Source of the DNA: Limoniibacter endophyticus
Lineage (GTDB): Bacteria > Pseudomonadota > Alphaproteobacteria > Rhizobiales > Rhizobiaceae
NCBI RefSeq assembly: GCF_014652835.1
Contig: NZ_BMZO01000009.1
Coordinates: 125,433-189,432, forward strand
DNA length: 64,000 nucleotides
Reading direction: 5' to 3'
Shown here: piece by piece, positions 16,742-24,676 of the stretch
How the letters are laid out: each line of letters begins with the position of its first letter
Position numbering within the stretch: the first letter of the stretch is position 1
Translations under genes and position numbers: made by a program
Notes under the pieces: model-generated
What the model saw: only the letters and a program-made list of their open reading frames with translations
Database searches by the model: none
What the model was told of the DNA's origin: nothing

Positions 16742-17772
16742 TGCCGCTCTCCCGCAACCGCCGGGCTGACCGGCGTATCGATTACTGGCCGGGTTTCGTC
16801 GATGCACTATCGACGCTTCTTCTGGCGATCATGTTCCTGCTTACCGTCTTTGTGCTCGGACAGTTTCTGCTTTCGTCCGAACTCTCGGGCCGTGATAGCG
16901 CTCTTTCACGCCTCAATCAGCAGATTGCCGAATTAACGCAACTGCTCTCGCTGGAACGCTCCAACAATGCCGATCTCAACGATACACTGGCAAATCTTCA
17001 GGCATCTTTGAGTGCTGCGGAACAGGAGCAGTCGCGGCTGCAACAGCTTCTCTCACAGGGGGCAGGCGCCGCTGGGGCTGCCAGCGAACGCATCGGCGCG
17101 CTCGAAGGGGAACTCTCCGATGAGCGCCAGGCAAGTCAACGTGCGATGTCACAGGTCGAGTTGCTCAACCAGCAGCTTGCCGCATTGCGTCGTCAGATCG
17201 CGGCGCTCGAGCAGGCGCTTGACGCTTCCGAAGCCCGTGACCGGGAATCTCGCACCCGTATTGCCGATCTGGGAAGTCGCCTCAACGTGGCGCTTGCCCG
17301 TCGCGTCCAGGAACTCAACCGTTATCGGTCTGACTTTTTCGGACGTCTGCGCGACATTCTTTCCGACCGCGAAAACATCCGCATTGTCGGTGACCGTTTC
17401 GTTTTCCAGTCGGAAGTGCTGTTCGCCTCCGGCGCAGACGTGATCAACGACGCTGGTCAGACCGAGATGCAGAAACTTGCCGGAGCCGTCCTCGAATTGC
17501 AGCGCGAAATACCCAGCGAGATTAACTGGGTTCTTCGTGTGGATGGACACACCGACAATGTGCCGCTTTCCGGAACCGGCCGATTCCGCGACAATTGGGA
17601 GCTTTCGTCTGCCCGCGCCATTGCTGTTGTGAAATTCCTGATTGCCCAGGGCGTACCAGCCGAACGGCTGGTTGCCGCCGGTTTTGGCGAATATCAGCCG
17701 CTGGAGCCCGGCGACACGTCCGAAGTGCGCGAACGCAACCGCCGTATCGAGCTCAAGCTGACGGAGAGATAG
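16741..17772 (+). CDS. MotB/OmpA-type peptidoglycan-binding partner with coiled coil
   Basis: The 343-residue protein has one N-terminal membrane helix (LSTLLLAIMFLLTVFVLGQFL). A long coiled coil rich in Gln, Leu and Glu spans about residues 50-195. A C-terminal OmpA domain follows with WVLRVDGHTDNVPLSG and NWELSSARAIAVVKFL and RNRRIELKL, which bind peptidoglycan. Its start codon overlaps the stop of the MotA-like gene (TGATG), a sign of translational coupling. The pair likely converts proton flow into force on the cell wall. Confidence 0.8.
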   Translation: MPLSRNRRADRRIDYWPGFVDALSTLLLAIMFLLTVFVLGQFLLSSELSGRDSALSRLNQQIAELTQLLSLERSNNADLNDTLANLQASLSAAEQEQSRLQQLLSQGAGAAGAASERIGALEGELSDERQASQRAMSQVELLNQQLAALRRQIAALEQALDASEARDRESRTRIADLGSRLNVALARRVQELNRYRSDFFGRLRDILSDRENIRIVGDRFVFQSEVLFASGADVINDAGQTEMQKLAGAVLELQREIPSEINWVLRVDGHTDNVPLSGTGRFRDNWELSSARAIAVVKFLIAQGVPAERLVAAGFGEYQPLEPGDTSEVRERNRRIELKLTER

Positions 17773-17815
17773 CCGCAGCGTTTTAAGCTAGGGCATCGCG
17801 CGATTGGGTGGACGA

Positions 17816-18262
17816 TCAGAGCAGATCATACTCGATGAAGCCTGTGCGCGTCGCAACCTTGTCATACAGGCTGCGGGCGACCGCATTGTCTTCCTTGGTC
17901 ATCCAGTAGACGTTCTTGATGCCAAGCTTGCCCGCTTCGTCCTGCACCGCCTTGATAAGCTTGGAGCCGACGCCCTTGCCTCGGGTCGAAGCGTCAGCGA
18001 ACAAATCCTGCAAATAGCAATTATTGACGAGAGACCAGCAGGAGCGGTGATAGATATAATGTACGAGCCCTACTGCCCTTCCGTCGATGAACGCGAGAAA
18101 GCCATTCGGTTCAAACTCTCCCTCCCCTATCAGGCGCTCCCAGGTGGTTGCGTAGACTTCCTCCGACACGCTCGCCTTGTAGAAGATCAGATAATTTGTC
18201 CATAGCCGTTTCCAGTCGGCGTGATCCTTTTCCTCGAGTGGACGGATGAGAATGTCTGACAT
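17816..18262 (-). CDS. GNAT-family N-acetyltransferase
   Basis: The 148-residue protein shows the GNAT acetyl-CoA-binding region LQDLFADASTRGKGVGSKLI (motif A, Q/R-x-x-G-x-G/A) and the later motif AVARSLYDKVATRTGFIEY. The substrate is unknown. The ATG at 18262 is chosen over longer forms because GGAGCG lies just upstream. It lies downstream of the MoxR gene on the same strand, about 90 bases away. Confidence 0.82.
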   Translation of the reverse strand: MSDILIRPLEEKDHADWKRLWTNYLIFYKASVSEEVYATTWERLIGEGEFEPNGFLAFIDGRAVGLVHYIYHRSCWSLVNNCYLQDLFADASTRGKGVGSKLIKAVQDEAGKLGIKNVYWMTKEDNAVARSLYDKVATRTGFIEYDLL

Positions 18263-18354
18263 TATTCGCTCCATTTTCTTTGGAGCAAACTGGAAAAGCG
18301 ACCGGGGACACAATGCGCCATGCTGGCACAACATATTGGTCCTGTTTCTTCCCT

Positions 18355-19188
18355 CTAACGGCGAGCCATGAATGCAAGGCGCTCGAACAGGTGAATATCC
18401 TGCTCATTCTTCACCAGCGCACCATGCAGCTTCGGCAAGGTGTTCTTGGCGTCAGTGCGCAGATCGACGGGATCAATATCATCGCTGACAAGCAACCTGA
18501 TCCAGTCCAGAGCCTCAGAGGTCGAAGGCTTCTTCTTTAGTCCCGGCATGTCGCGAATTTCAAAGAAACGCGTGAGGGCAGCCCGCACCAGATCCTGCCT
18601 GATGCCTGGAAAATGTACATCGACGATAGCCTGCAGCGTCTCGATGTCGGGGAACCGGATATAGTGGAAAAAGCAGCGCCGCAGAAAAGCGTCGGGCAGT
18701 TCCTTCTCATTGTTCGAGGTGATGATGACGATCGGGCGCTGCTTTGCCTTCACTGTCTCGCCAGTTTCGTAGACGAAAAATTCCATTCGATCGAGTTCCT
18801 GCAACAGATCGTTCGGAAACTCGATATCCGCCTTGTCGATCTCGTCGATCAGGAGAACGGCTTTTTCCTCCCGGGAGAAAGCGTCCCACAGTTTGCCGCG
18901 CCGAATATAGTTGCGGATATCATTGAAGCGTGAATCGCCAAGCTGACTGTCTCGCAACCGCGACACGGCGTCATACTCGTAAAGGCCCTGCTGAGCACGC
19001 GTCGTCGATTTGACATTCCATTCGATGAAATCGAGTTTCAGCGCCTTGGCGATCTGGCGAGCGAGTTCGGTTTTACCTGTGCCCGGCTCGCCTTTGACCA
19101 GCAGCGGTCGTTCAAGCGTGATCGCGGCATTGACCGCGATCATCAGATCCTTGTCGGCAATATAGTCCTGCGTACCTTCGAAGCGCAT
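18355..19188 (-). CDS. MoxR-family AAA+ ATPase
   Basis: The 277-residue ATPase has Walker A GEPGTGKTELA, Walker B AVLLIDEIDKAD, sensor region IVIITSNNEKELPDAFLRRC and the C-terminal lid. MoxR ATPases act as chaperones that load metal centres or remodel partners together with von Willebrand factor A proteins. A CoxE-like VWA protein is encoded about 11 kb away (30671-31861), although such genes are often adjacent. The start at 19188 follows an AGGA site and yields the normal N-terminus MRFEGTQDYIAD. Confidence 0.85.
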   Translation of the reverse strand: MRFEGTQDYIADKDLMIAVNAAITLERPLLVKGEPGTGKTELARQIAKALKLDFIEWNVKSTTRAQQGLYEYDAVSRLRDSQLGDSRFNDIRNYIRRGKLWDAFSREEKAVLLIDEIDKADIEFPNDLLQELDRMEFFVYETGETVKAKQRPIVIITSNNEKELPDAFLRRCFFHYIRFPDIETLQAIVDVHFPGIRQDLVRAALTRFFEIRDMPGLKKKPSTSEALDWIRLLVSDDIDPVDLRTDAKNTLPKLHGALVKNEQDIHLFERLAFMARR

Positions 19189-19590
19189 ATTCCTGGTCCC
19201 GTTTGGCGCACACCGTAATCGGTGCACGCCATGACGCAAGGCCTATCGACGCTCTGGAGCCGTAGCTTTTTGAGCCATCTGCTTTTCGGGGCTGCGCAAC
19301 GGCCAGCAATATGGAACTCGATCGCCACGACTTCGTCCTTCACAACCGCCAATTCGGTCGCCTTGTTGCCGATGCGCATCGAACGACTATGCCCGGTGCA
19401 GGCGACCATTATGACCGCGCCAGTCGTCAGAAGCTTCGCGCCGAGCCCGCTTGATGCAATCGGGTTGGCCGGGCAGGTTTGAAATGTTATCGCAGCAACG
19501 CCAGCCAGCCCCTCTCCAGCGCAACAAATCCATTATGGACAGGACGAAGATTTAATGTTTCCGGCTCTGGTGAAAGGCCCCTGCAAACGC
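19189..19590. other. Stretch without a convincing gene before 6S RNA
   Basis: About 400 bases separate the MoxR gene from the 6S RNA promoter. A minus-strand frame upstream of 19409 (containing TTGAVIMVACTGHS) resembles a lipoprotein signal, but has no start codon with a ribosome-binding site, so I do not call it. The promoter of moxR should lie in the left part. Confidence 0.35.
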
Positions 19591-19602
19591 TATATTGCGT
19601 TT
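19585..19602 (+). promoter_or_regulatory. 6S RNA promoter with palindromic -10 region
   Basis: A TATATT -10 hexamer (19591-19596) is centred exactly in a palindrome AAACGC-TATATT-GCGTTT. The -35 region near CTGGTGA (19566-19572) is a rough match to the alphaproteobacterial CTTGAC. The transcript would start about seven bases after the -10 element. Confidence 0.5.
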
Positions 19603-19768
19603 ACGGTCTGGGCCTCTCGGCAGGAAAACCAAATTACCTCGGGGCCTTATCCATCCGAAAGGGAGCTGTCCCTGCTCCGGCCCGTGGGCTGGGGCATTAC
19701 GGCGCCCACCTACTTTGTAGGTCCCGGGAATGGATATCTTCCACCGGTTGCCTGGATCGCCTTCTTCT
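19603..19768 (+). ncRNA. ssrS: 6S RNA, RNA polymerase regulator
   Basis: The region folds as a long rod with a central bubble: TATCCAT (near 19649) pairs with ATGGATA (near 19731), and internal G/C-rich arms flank it. It lies directly upstream of the 5-formyltetrahydrofolate cyclo-ligase gene, the classical ssrS neighbour. 6S RNA binds the housekeeping RNA polymerase holoenzyme by mimicking an open promoter. Ends are approximate. The fold and synteny are seen; the identity is inferred from them. Confidence 0.8.
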
Positions 19769-19781
19769 GCTTTTGTCAGGC

Positions 19782-20378
19782 ATGACAAATGCAAACTCTC
19801 CCCGCCCCCGGAATCCCGAGAAGAAACGCCTGCGTGAAGATGCCTTGGCGCGCCGCGACGCGCTTTCGCTCAAGTACCGGGAGAATGCGGCAAATCTGGT
19901 CGCACGAACGCTTCTCTCGGAGACGGATTTCTCCGCCTACGCAACGGTAGGTGCCTATTGGCCCATGCGTTCAGAACTCGATATCCGCCCGGCAATGGAG
20001 CTGCTTCGTGCGAAAGGACTGACAATCGCCTTGCCTGCCATCCTGGACCGCGAAACCATCGTCTTTCGACGGATGGTCAATGCTGCAACGCTGATCGACA
20101 TGGGCTTTGGCACATCCGGGCCGGACGCAAGCGCGCCGGAACTCGACCCTGATCTGGTGCTGATGCCGATGGCGGCATTCGACGCACGCGGCCACCGCAT
20201 CGGCTACGGAGCAGGCTATTACGATCGCGCCACCGCGAAAATCCGCGAAAAATGTAGGAAACCTTATCTTCTCGGCATTGCATTCGATTGTCAGGAAGTA
20301 GACAAGGTTCCCGACGAGCCGCATGACATGCGCCTCGATGCGATCGTGACGGAAAGCGGCCTGCGCCGTTTTGGGTGA
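19782..20378 (+). CDS. 5-formyltetrahydrofolate cyclo-ligase
   Basis: The 198-residue enzyme converts 5-formyl-THF to 5,10-methenyl-THF with ATP. The N-terminal KKRLREDALARRDAL helix binds ATP phosphates. The family signature GHRIGYGAGYYDR and preceding DLVLMPMAAFDARG are intact. The start at ATG 19782 comes right after the 6S RNA, with an AGG site. It is followed 12 bases later by the YmdB-type gene, so 6S RNA, cyclo-ligase and phosphoesterase may share transcription. Confidence 0.93.
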   Translation: MTNANSPRPRNPEKKRLREDALARRDALSLKYRENAANLVARTLLSETDFSAYATVGAYWPMRSELDIRPAMELLRAKGLTIALPAILDRETIVFRRMVNAATLIDMGFGTSGPDASAPELDPDLVLMPMAAFDARGHRIGYGAGYYDRATAKIREKCRKPYLLGIAFDCQEVDKVPDEPHDMRLDAIVTESGLRRFG

Positions 20379-20390
20379 AAGGATTTCGGC

Positions 20391-21215
20391 ATGCGGTTTC
20401 TGTTTCTTGGCGACATGGTCGGTCGGTCCGGACGCACCGCCGTGTTCCAAAAGCTGCCGGGCCTGATCTCCGATCTGAAGCTGGATTTCGTCGTCGTAAA
20501 TGGTGAAAATGCTGCTGGCGGTTTTGGCATCACCGAAGCGATTTTTCACGATACGATCGCTGCGGGAGCCGACGTGGTGACGACCGGCAATCATGTATGG
20601 GACCAGAAGGACGCGCTGCGCTTTGCAAGCCAGGAAGAGCGTTTCCTGCGGCCGGCCAATTTTCCAAATGGAACACCCGGAAGGGGGGCCGGCCTATATA
20701 TGGCCAAGAATGGCGCGCGGGTGCTCGTCGCCAATATTATGGGCACCGTCTTCATGCATCCGGAACTGGGTGACCCCTTTCAGGCCGGTGAGCGAGAACT
20801 TGCTGCCTGCCCGCTGGGAGAACAGGCCGATGCAGTGATCATTGATTTCCACGCTGAGGCGACCTCCGAGAAAGTCTGTTTCGGCCATTTCGTCGATGGC
20901 CGTGCCAGCGTGGTGGTTGGCACCCATACGCATCAGCCCACCGCCGATTACCAGATCCTCTCTGGCGGCACTGGCTATATGTCGGACGCAGGCATGTGCG
21001 GTGATTATGACTCCTCTCTCGGCATGGATAAGGAAGAACCGCTCAACCGCTTTCTTTCCAAGGTGCCGAAAGGGCGTATGGAAGCTGCAAGCGGCCCTGC
21101 AACGATCTGCGGCGTCGGCGTCGAGATTTCCGATCGTACGGGCCTGGCCGAAAAGATCGCACCCTTGCGCCTTGGCCCCCGCCTTGAAGAGACGATACCA
21201 TCTTTTTGGCGTTGA
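20391..21215 (+). CDS. YmdB-type metallophosphoesterase (TIGR00282 family)
   Basis: The 274-residue protein starts with the metal-binding motif FLGDMVGRSGR. Further ligands lie in VVNGENAAGGFGI, TTGNHVWD, IIDFHAEATSEK, VVGTHTHQPT and GMCGDYDSS. Members are di-metal phosphodiesterases; Bacillus YmdB acts on cyclic nucleotides. It follows the 5-FCL gene by 12 bases and is probably in the same operon. Confidence 0.88.
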   Translation: MRFLFLGDMVGRSGRTAVFQKLPGLISDLKLDFVVVNGENAAGGFGITEAIFHDTIAAGADVVTTGNHVWDQKDALRFASQEERFLRPANFPNGTPGRGAGLYMAKNGARVLVANIMGTVFMHPELGDPFQAGERELAACPLGEQADAVIIDFHAEATSEKVCFGHFVDGRASVVVGTHTHQPTADYQILSGGTGYMSDAGMCGDYDSSLGMDKEEPLNRFLSKVPKGRMEAASGPATICGVGVEISDRTGLAEKIAPLRLGPRLEETIPSFWR

Positions 21216-21497
21216 TCCGGATTAACCATCCGCTGAAAACCGTACGCGTGAAGAGGCACTGCCCTTGCGCGTAGCGTGACTCTTTTAAGAGAATATCTGC
21301 GCGCGACCGGGAGGGCCTTGCTGCGTCCTTCGTGCTCCCACGGAACATGCGGCGCATCAAGAAAGTTATCTTGTGACCTTCAGAGCCTTTTCGCACCCCA
21401 TCCGGAACGCAAAAGCGCTGAGGACTTTCATTTTGTCGCGTTTCGGATACCTCTTCATATCTGGTCCGAAACGCCTTGCAGGGGATATCTCACACCG
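21216..21497 (+). promoter_or_regulatory. Long leader upstream of terC
   Basis: The 282 bases before the terC start contain an inverted repeat TACGCG/CGCGTA (about 21241-21273) and a CTCTTTTAAGAG palindrome (21281-21292). TerC genes in other bacteria often follow a yybP-ykoY manganese riboswitch. I do not recognise its core here, so I only note the length and the hairpins. Confidence 0.35.
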
Positions 21498-22259
21498 ATG
21501 GGTGGTTTTTTCGCGGAATATTTCGGCTTCATCAACGATCCCACCGCCTGGGTGGCGCTGATCACGCTGATCGCAATGGAAGTCGTTCTTGGCATCGACA
21601 ACCTGATTTTCATCTCGATCCTCACCAACAAGCTTCCAAAAGAAAACCAGAAGATGGCGCGACGCCTCGGCATCGGTGCCGCGCTCATCATGCGCCTCAT
21701 CCTTCTGGCGACCATTTCGTTTATCGTGCAGGCGACCACACCCGTGTTCACGCTGTTCGGCAACAGCTTCTCCTGGCGCGATCTCATTTTGATCGCCGGC
21801 GGTCTCTTCCTCGTCTGGAAGGCAACGAAGGAAATCCATCACACGGTTGATCCGATTGACAAGGAAGACAAGAGTGCCATCGGCCAGACGGTCCAGTTGA
21901 CGATGGGCGCCGCAGTGTTCCAGATTCTGTTGCTCGACCTCGTATTCTCGGTCGACTCGATCATCACGGCGGTCGGCATGACCGACGAGATCGCCATCAT
22001 GTATATCGCGGTGATCTTTGCCGTAACCGTGATGCTTATCGCGGCAGAGCCGCTGGCAAATTTCATCGACAAGAACCCCACCATCGTCATGCTGGCCCTG
22101 GGCTTCCTCTTGATGATCGGCATGACGCTGATTGCCGACGGCATGGGCTATCATGTGCCGAAGGGCTATATTTATTCAGCCATGGGGTTCTCGGCGCTGG
22201 TCGAAGGTCTCAACATGCTGGCGCGTCGCAAAAAGCGCGTCGATGGCAACAAGCACTGA
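21498..22259 (+). CDS. TerC-family integral membrane protein
   Basis: The 253-residue protein has seven to eight membrane helices. It carries the TerC signatures [16 protein letters not shown] and [17 protein letters not shown], whose Asp residues lie in the membrane. A charged cytoplasmic loop separates the halves. TerC/Alx-type proteins are linked to manganese export, and others to tellurite resistance or metalation of exported proteins. The start at 21498 has AGGGGAT upstream; a longer frame exists but lacks family similarity. A perfect terminator follows. Confidence 0.88.
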   Translation: MGGFFAEYFGFINDPTAWVALITLIAMEVVLGIDNLIFISILTNKLPKENQKMARRLGIGAALIMRLILLATISFIVQATTPVFTLFGNSFSWRDLILIAGGLFLVWKATKEIHHTVDPIDKEDKSAIGQTVQLTMGAAVFQILLLDLVFSVDSIITAVGMTDEIAIMYIAVIFAVTVMLIAAEPLANFIDKNPTIVMLALGFLLMIGMTLIADGMGYHVPKGYIYSAMGFSALVEGLNMLARRKKRVDGNKH

Positions 22260-22263
22260 ATAT

Positions 22264-22290
22264 AAAGGGCGGCTCGCAAAGCCGCCCTTT
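22264..22290. terminator. Bidirectional intrinsic terminator between terC and the MBL-fold gene
   Basis: An 11-bp perfect stem AAAGGGCGGCT/AGCCGCCCTTT with a five-base loop sits between two convergent stops. Runs of A and T at its edges make it usable from both sides. Confidence 0.9.
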
Positions 22291-22292
22291 CC

Positions 22293-23150
22293 TTACGTGC
22301 CCCTCAAAATCACGATACTGGGGCGCGATGGCAATGTCCTTAGGGACACTTCCATCGTGTCGCTGTCGCGCCACTCGGGCGCGAAGTCCGGCAGCAGCGC
22401 CAAAAAGCTTTCCATCGAACGTCCGTTGCGGTGCATCGGCAAGACGATCGACGATTGTAGCCTTTTGGTAAGCTCCGACATACGGTTCTGGCTCATCGTC
22501 AACCCGCCATCAACCGGCACCATAACGACGTCGAGCCGACCGATGGCGCCATAATGCTTGTCCGTCAGCGGATGGTGCAGATGTCCCAGGTGGCCGATAC
22601 AAAGCCCCGCCGTCTCGAAGATGAAGATGGAGTTTCCATCCGCCTCCATCTCGCCATAGCGGCGAATATCGGTCGGCACGTTGCGCACGTAGACATCCTT
22701 CACGGTGACTGCGTGACGCGCCGGTCCCCCTTCCGGATTCCAGCCGCGCAATACGTGGTGAATCCCAGGGTCGGGTGTATCTGTATAGTGCGTACGATGC
22801 GCCTTGTTCATGGTCGCGATCGTCGGCATGGAATTTCCCAGCCAGCCATTATAGTCCGTCGCAATCACCACCCCTTCGGGACTTTCGATCTCATAGGTCG
22901 AGTGTCCGACATAGGTGAAGCGCACGAGCTGATCTCCGGTACTGACGAACTGGGGGCGCAGCGGCCCTGCCCGTTTCAGCTGGAAGTTCGCATATGTCGC
23001 GCCAGGTATCGCCTTGGCCATGGCAAGGCACTGACTGGGAACCGGGTCGTCGGCCATCGGCGGTTGTGGCATTTGCGCCTGTGTCGGCAGGGCAAAAACA
23101 GAGATTGAAAGGACTGCCACGAGCGCGGTGCTCAAACCTGTATTGCGCAT
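22293..23150 (-). CDS. Exported MBL-fold (UlaG/RomA-like) protein
   Basis: The 285-residue protein has a signal peptide (ALVAVLSISVFALPTQAQ). A metallo-beta-lactamase-like core follows: VRFTYVGHSTYEIESPEGVVIATDY, then FIFETAGLCIGHLGHLHHPLT and VMVPVDGG, resembling UlaG-type hydrolases. The usual H-x-H-x-DH metal motif after the first Asp is not present; NKAHRTHYTDTPD stands there. The metal site may therefore be altered. An AGGAG site precedes ATGs at 23153 and 23150. It is transcribed alone. The substrate is unknown. Confidence 0.75.
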   Translation of the reverse strand: MRNTGLSTALVAVLSISVFALPTQAQMPQPPMADDPVPSQCLAMAKAIPGATYANFQLKRAGPLRPQFVSTGDQLVRFTYVGHSTYEIESPEGVVIATDYNGWLGNSMPTIATMNKAHRTHYTDTPDPGIHHVLRGWNPEGGPARHAVTVKDVYVRNVPTDIRRYGEMEADGNSIFIFETAGLCIGHLGHLHHPLTDKHYGAIGRLDVVMVPVDGGLTMSQNRMSELTKRLQSSIVLPMHRNGRSMESFLALLPDFAPEWRDSDTMEVSLRTLPSRPSIVILRGT

Positions 23151-23328
23151 CATATCATCTCCTGTGGAGCGTGACTGCAATGGGATCAGCGTATCGTTTC
23201 AAAGTTTAGCGACAAATCACAGTTCGGTGTACAGCTTGAAATATGCGGTGCGACTGGACTGACGCCACCATTTTCAGTATATAGCCGCCAACCGATTTCC
23301 GATATTCTATACGAGATGCTGAGGCGAA

Positions 23329-24078
23329 ATGGCCGGTCATTCCCAATTTAAAAACATCATGCACCGCAAGGGCCGCCAAGATGCGGTTCGCTCGAAAATG
23401 TTTTCCAAGCTTGGTCGCGAAATCACCGTGGCCGCCAAGGCGGGCCTGCCTGACCCTGCAATGAACCCGCGCCTTCGTCTGGCCATCCAGAATGCCAAGG
23501 CGCAGTCGATGCCCAAGGATAATATAGAACGCGCCATCAAGAAAGCCGCCGGTGGCGAAGGCGAGAATTACGATGAGGTACGCTACGAAGGTTACGGCCC
23601 GGGCGGCATTGCCGTCATCGTCGAGGCCCTGACCGACAATCGCAATCGCACCGCCTCCAATGTACGCGCAGCCTTCACCAAGGCAGGCGGGGCACTGGGT
23701 GAAACCGGTTCGGTTTCCTTCATGTGGGACCGCGTCGGCGAGATCACCTATCCGACCAAGGTTGGCGATGCCGATACCGTGATGGAAGCCGCCATCGAAG
23801 CTGGTGCCGATGACGTGCAATCAGATGAAGATGGTCACACGATCATCTGTGCCTTCGAAGATCTGGGGGAGGTTTCCAAGGCGCTCGAAGCAGCTCTTGG
23901 CGAAGCTGAATCCGTGAAAACGATCTGGAAGCCGCAAAACAGCGTACCGGTCGATGAGGAGCGCGCAACTTCCTTGATGAAGCTGATCGGCGTTCTCGAA
24001 GACGACGACGATGTGCAGAATGTCTACGCCAACTTCGAAGTCGATGAAGAAACCATGGCCAAGCTCAGCGCCGCCTGA
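23329..24078 (+). CDS. yebC: YebC/PmpR-family regulator
   Basis: The 249-residue protein starts [19 protein letters not shown], the family signature, and continues with [21 protein letters not shown] and [14 protein letters not shown]. YebC proteins bind DNA, and recent work ties them to relief of ribosome stalling at proline-rich sequences. Length is typical. A strong intrinsic terminator follows. Confidence 0.94.
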   Translation: MAGHSQFKNIMHRKGRQDAVRSKMFSKLGREITVAAKAGLPDPAMNPRLRLAIQNAKAQSMPKDNIERAIKKAAGGEGENYDEVRYEGYGPGGIAVIVEALTDNRNRTASNVRAAFTKAGGALGETGSVSFMWDRVGEITYPTKVGDADTVMEAAIEAGADDVQSDEDGHTIICAFEDLGEVSKALEAALGEAESVKTIWKPQNSVPVDEERATSLMKLIGVLEDDDDVQNVYANFEVDEETMAKLSAA

Positions 24079-24098
24079 TCTTTGGTCTGTCGAAATGA

Positions 24099-24131
24099 AA
24101 AACCGCCTGCCTCCATCGGACAGGCGGTTTT
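24099..24131 (+). terminator. Intrinsic terminator after yebC
   Basis: AAAACCGCCTG pairs perfectly with CAGGCGGTTTT, followed by more T residues. Confidence 0.9.
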
Positions 24132-24155
24132 TCTATGCAGAAAATCTCAGATAAC

Positions 24156-24183
24156 AAAAAACCCCCGGCCATGACCGGAGGTT
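24156..24183 (-). terminator. Intrinsic terminator after rpmE
   Basis: On the minus strand AACCTCCGG pairs with CCGGGGGTT (one G-U) and a U-run follows. It lies just past the rpmE stop codon. Confidence 0.85.
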
Positions 24184-24215
24184 TTCAAAAGATCGAACTT
24201 CCATCGGGCCGGCAA

Positions 24216-24437
24216 TTAGATGCCAAGACCTTCGTAACGCTTGTTGAACTTGGACACGCGGCCGCCCTTCGAGAGAAGCGTCTGCGAGGAACCGGTCCAC
24301 GCCGGATGCGTGTTCGGATCGATGTCGAGGTTCAGCGTGTCGCCTTCCTTGCCGTAGGTGGAACGCGTAGTGAACTCCGTACCATTGGTCATGACGACCT
24401 TGATGGTGTGGTAGTCTGGGTGAATATCTTTCTTCAT
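24216..24437 (-). CDS. rpmE: Ribosomal protein L31, zinc-free form
   Basis: The 73-residue protein begins [19 protein letters not shown] and ends with the L31 motif [12 protein letters not shown]. None of the four Cys residues that bind zinc in the C+ form is present. This would allow ribosome assembly without zinc and is usual in the Rhizobiales. It has its own terminator and faces the ABC exporter gene across about 240 bases. Confidence 0.95.
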   Translation of the reverse strand: MKKDIHPDYHTIKVVMTNGTEFTTRSTYGKEGDTLNLDIDPNTHPAWTGSSQTLLSKGGRVSKFNKRYEGLGI

Positions 24438-24676
24438 CGCTACAATCCTGCAATCGGGCGACGCCTGGCAAAGCCACCTGCGGCGATGTCACCCACTATC
24501 GAAAACATGAAGCCGTCCCTATAGGACTGTATGGCTCCCATGACGGTTGGGAGCGGCTATATATCATGCAGCCTTCAAGCACAAGGGCCTGCGCAGGCTG
24601 ACTGGCCTGCAAAGTGGTTTTCATTGCCGCTCTATAGGACTATGACAAGGGCGCAAAGCTAAAGAAGAATGGACGA

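Noticed and set aside
15734-17772. Zorya defence system (ZorA/ZorB)
   Set aside because: The MotA and OmpA domains fit ZorA/ZorB in outline, but no ZorC, ZorD or ZorE gene is near and the surroundings are housekeeping genes.
19300-19480. Small lipoprotein gene on the minus strand (TTGAVIMVACTGHS)
   Set aside because: The lipobox-like stretch lacks an upstream start codon with ribosome-binding site, and the frame is open only by chance length.
21216-21497. yybP-ykoY manganese riboswitch before terC
   Set aside because: The expected conserved core is not seen in the leader.
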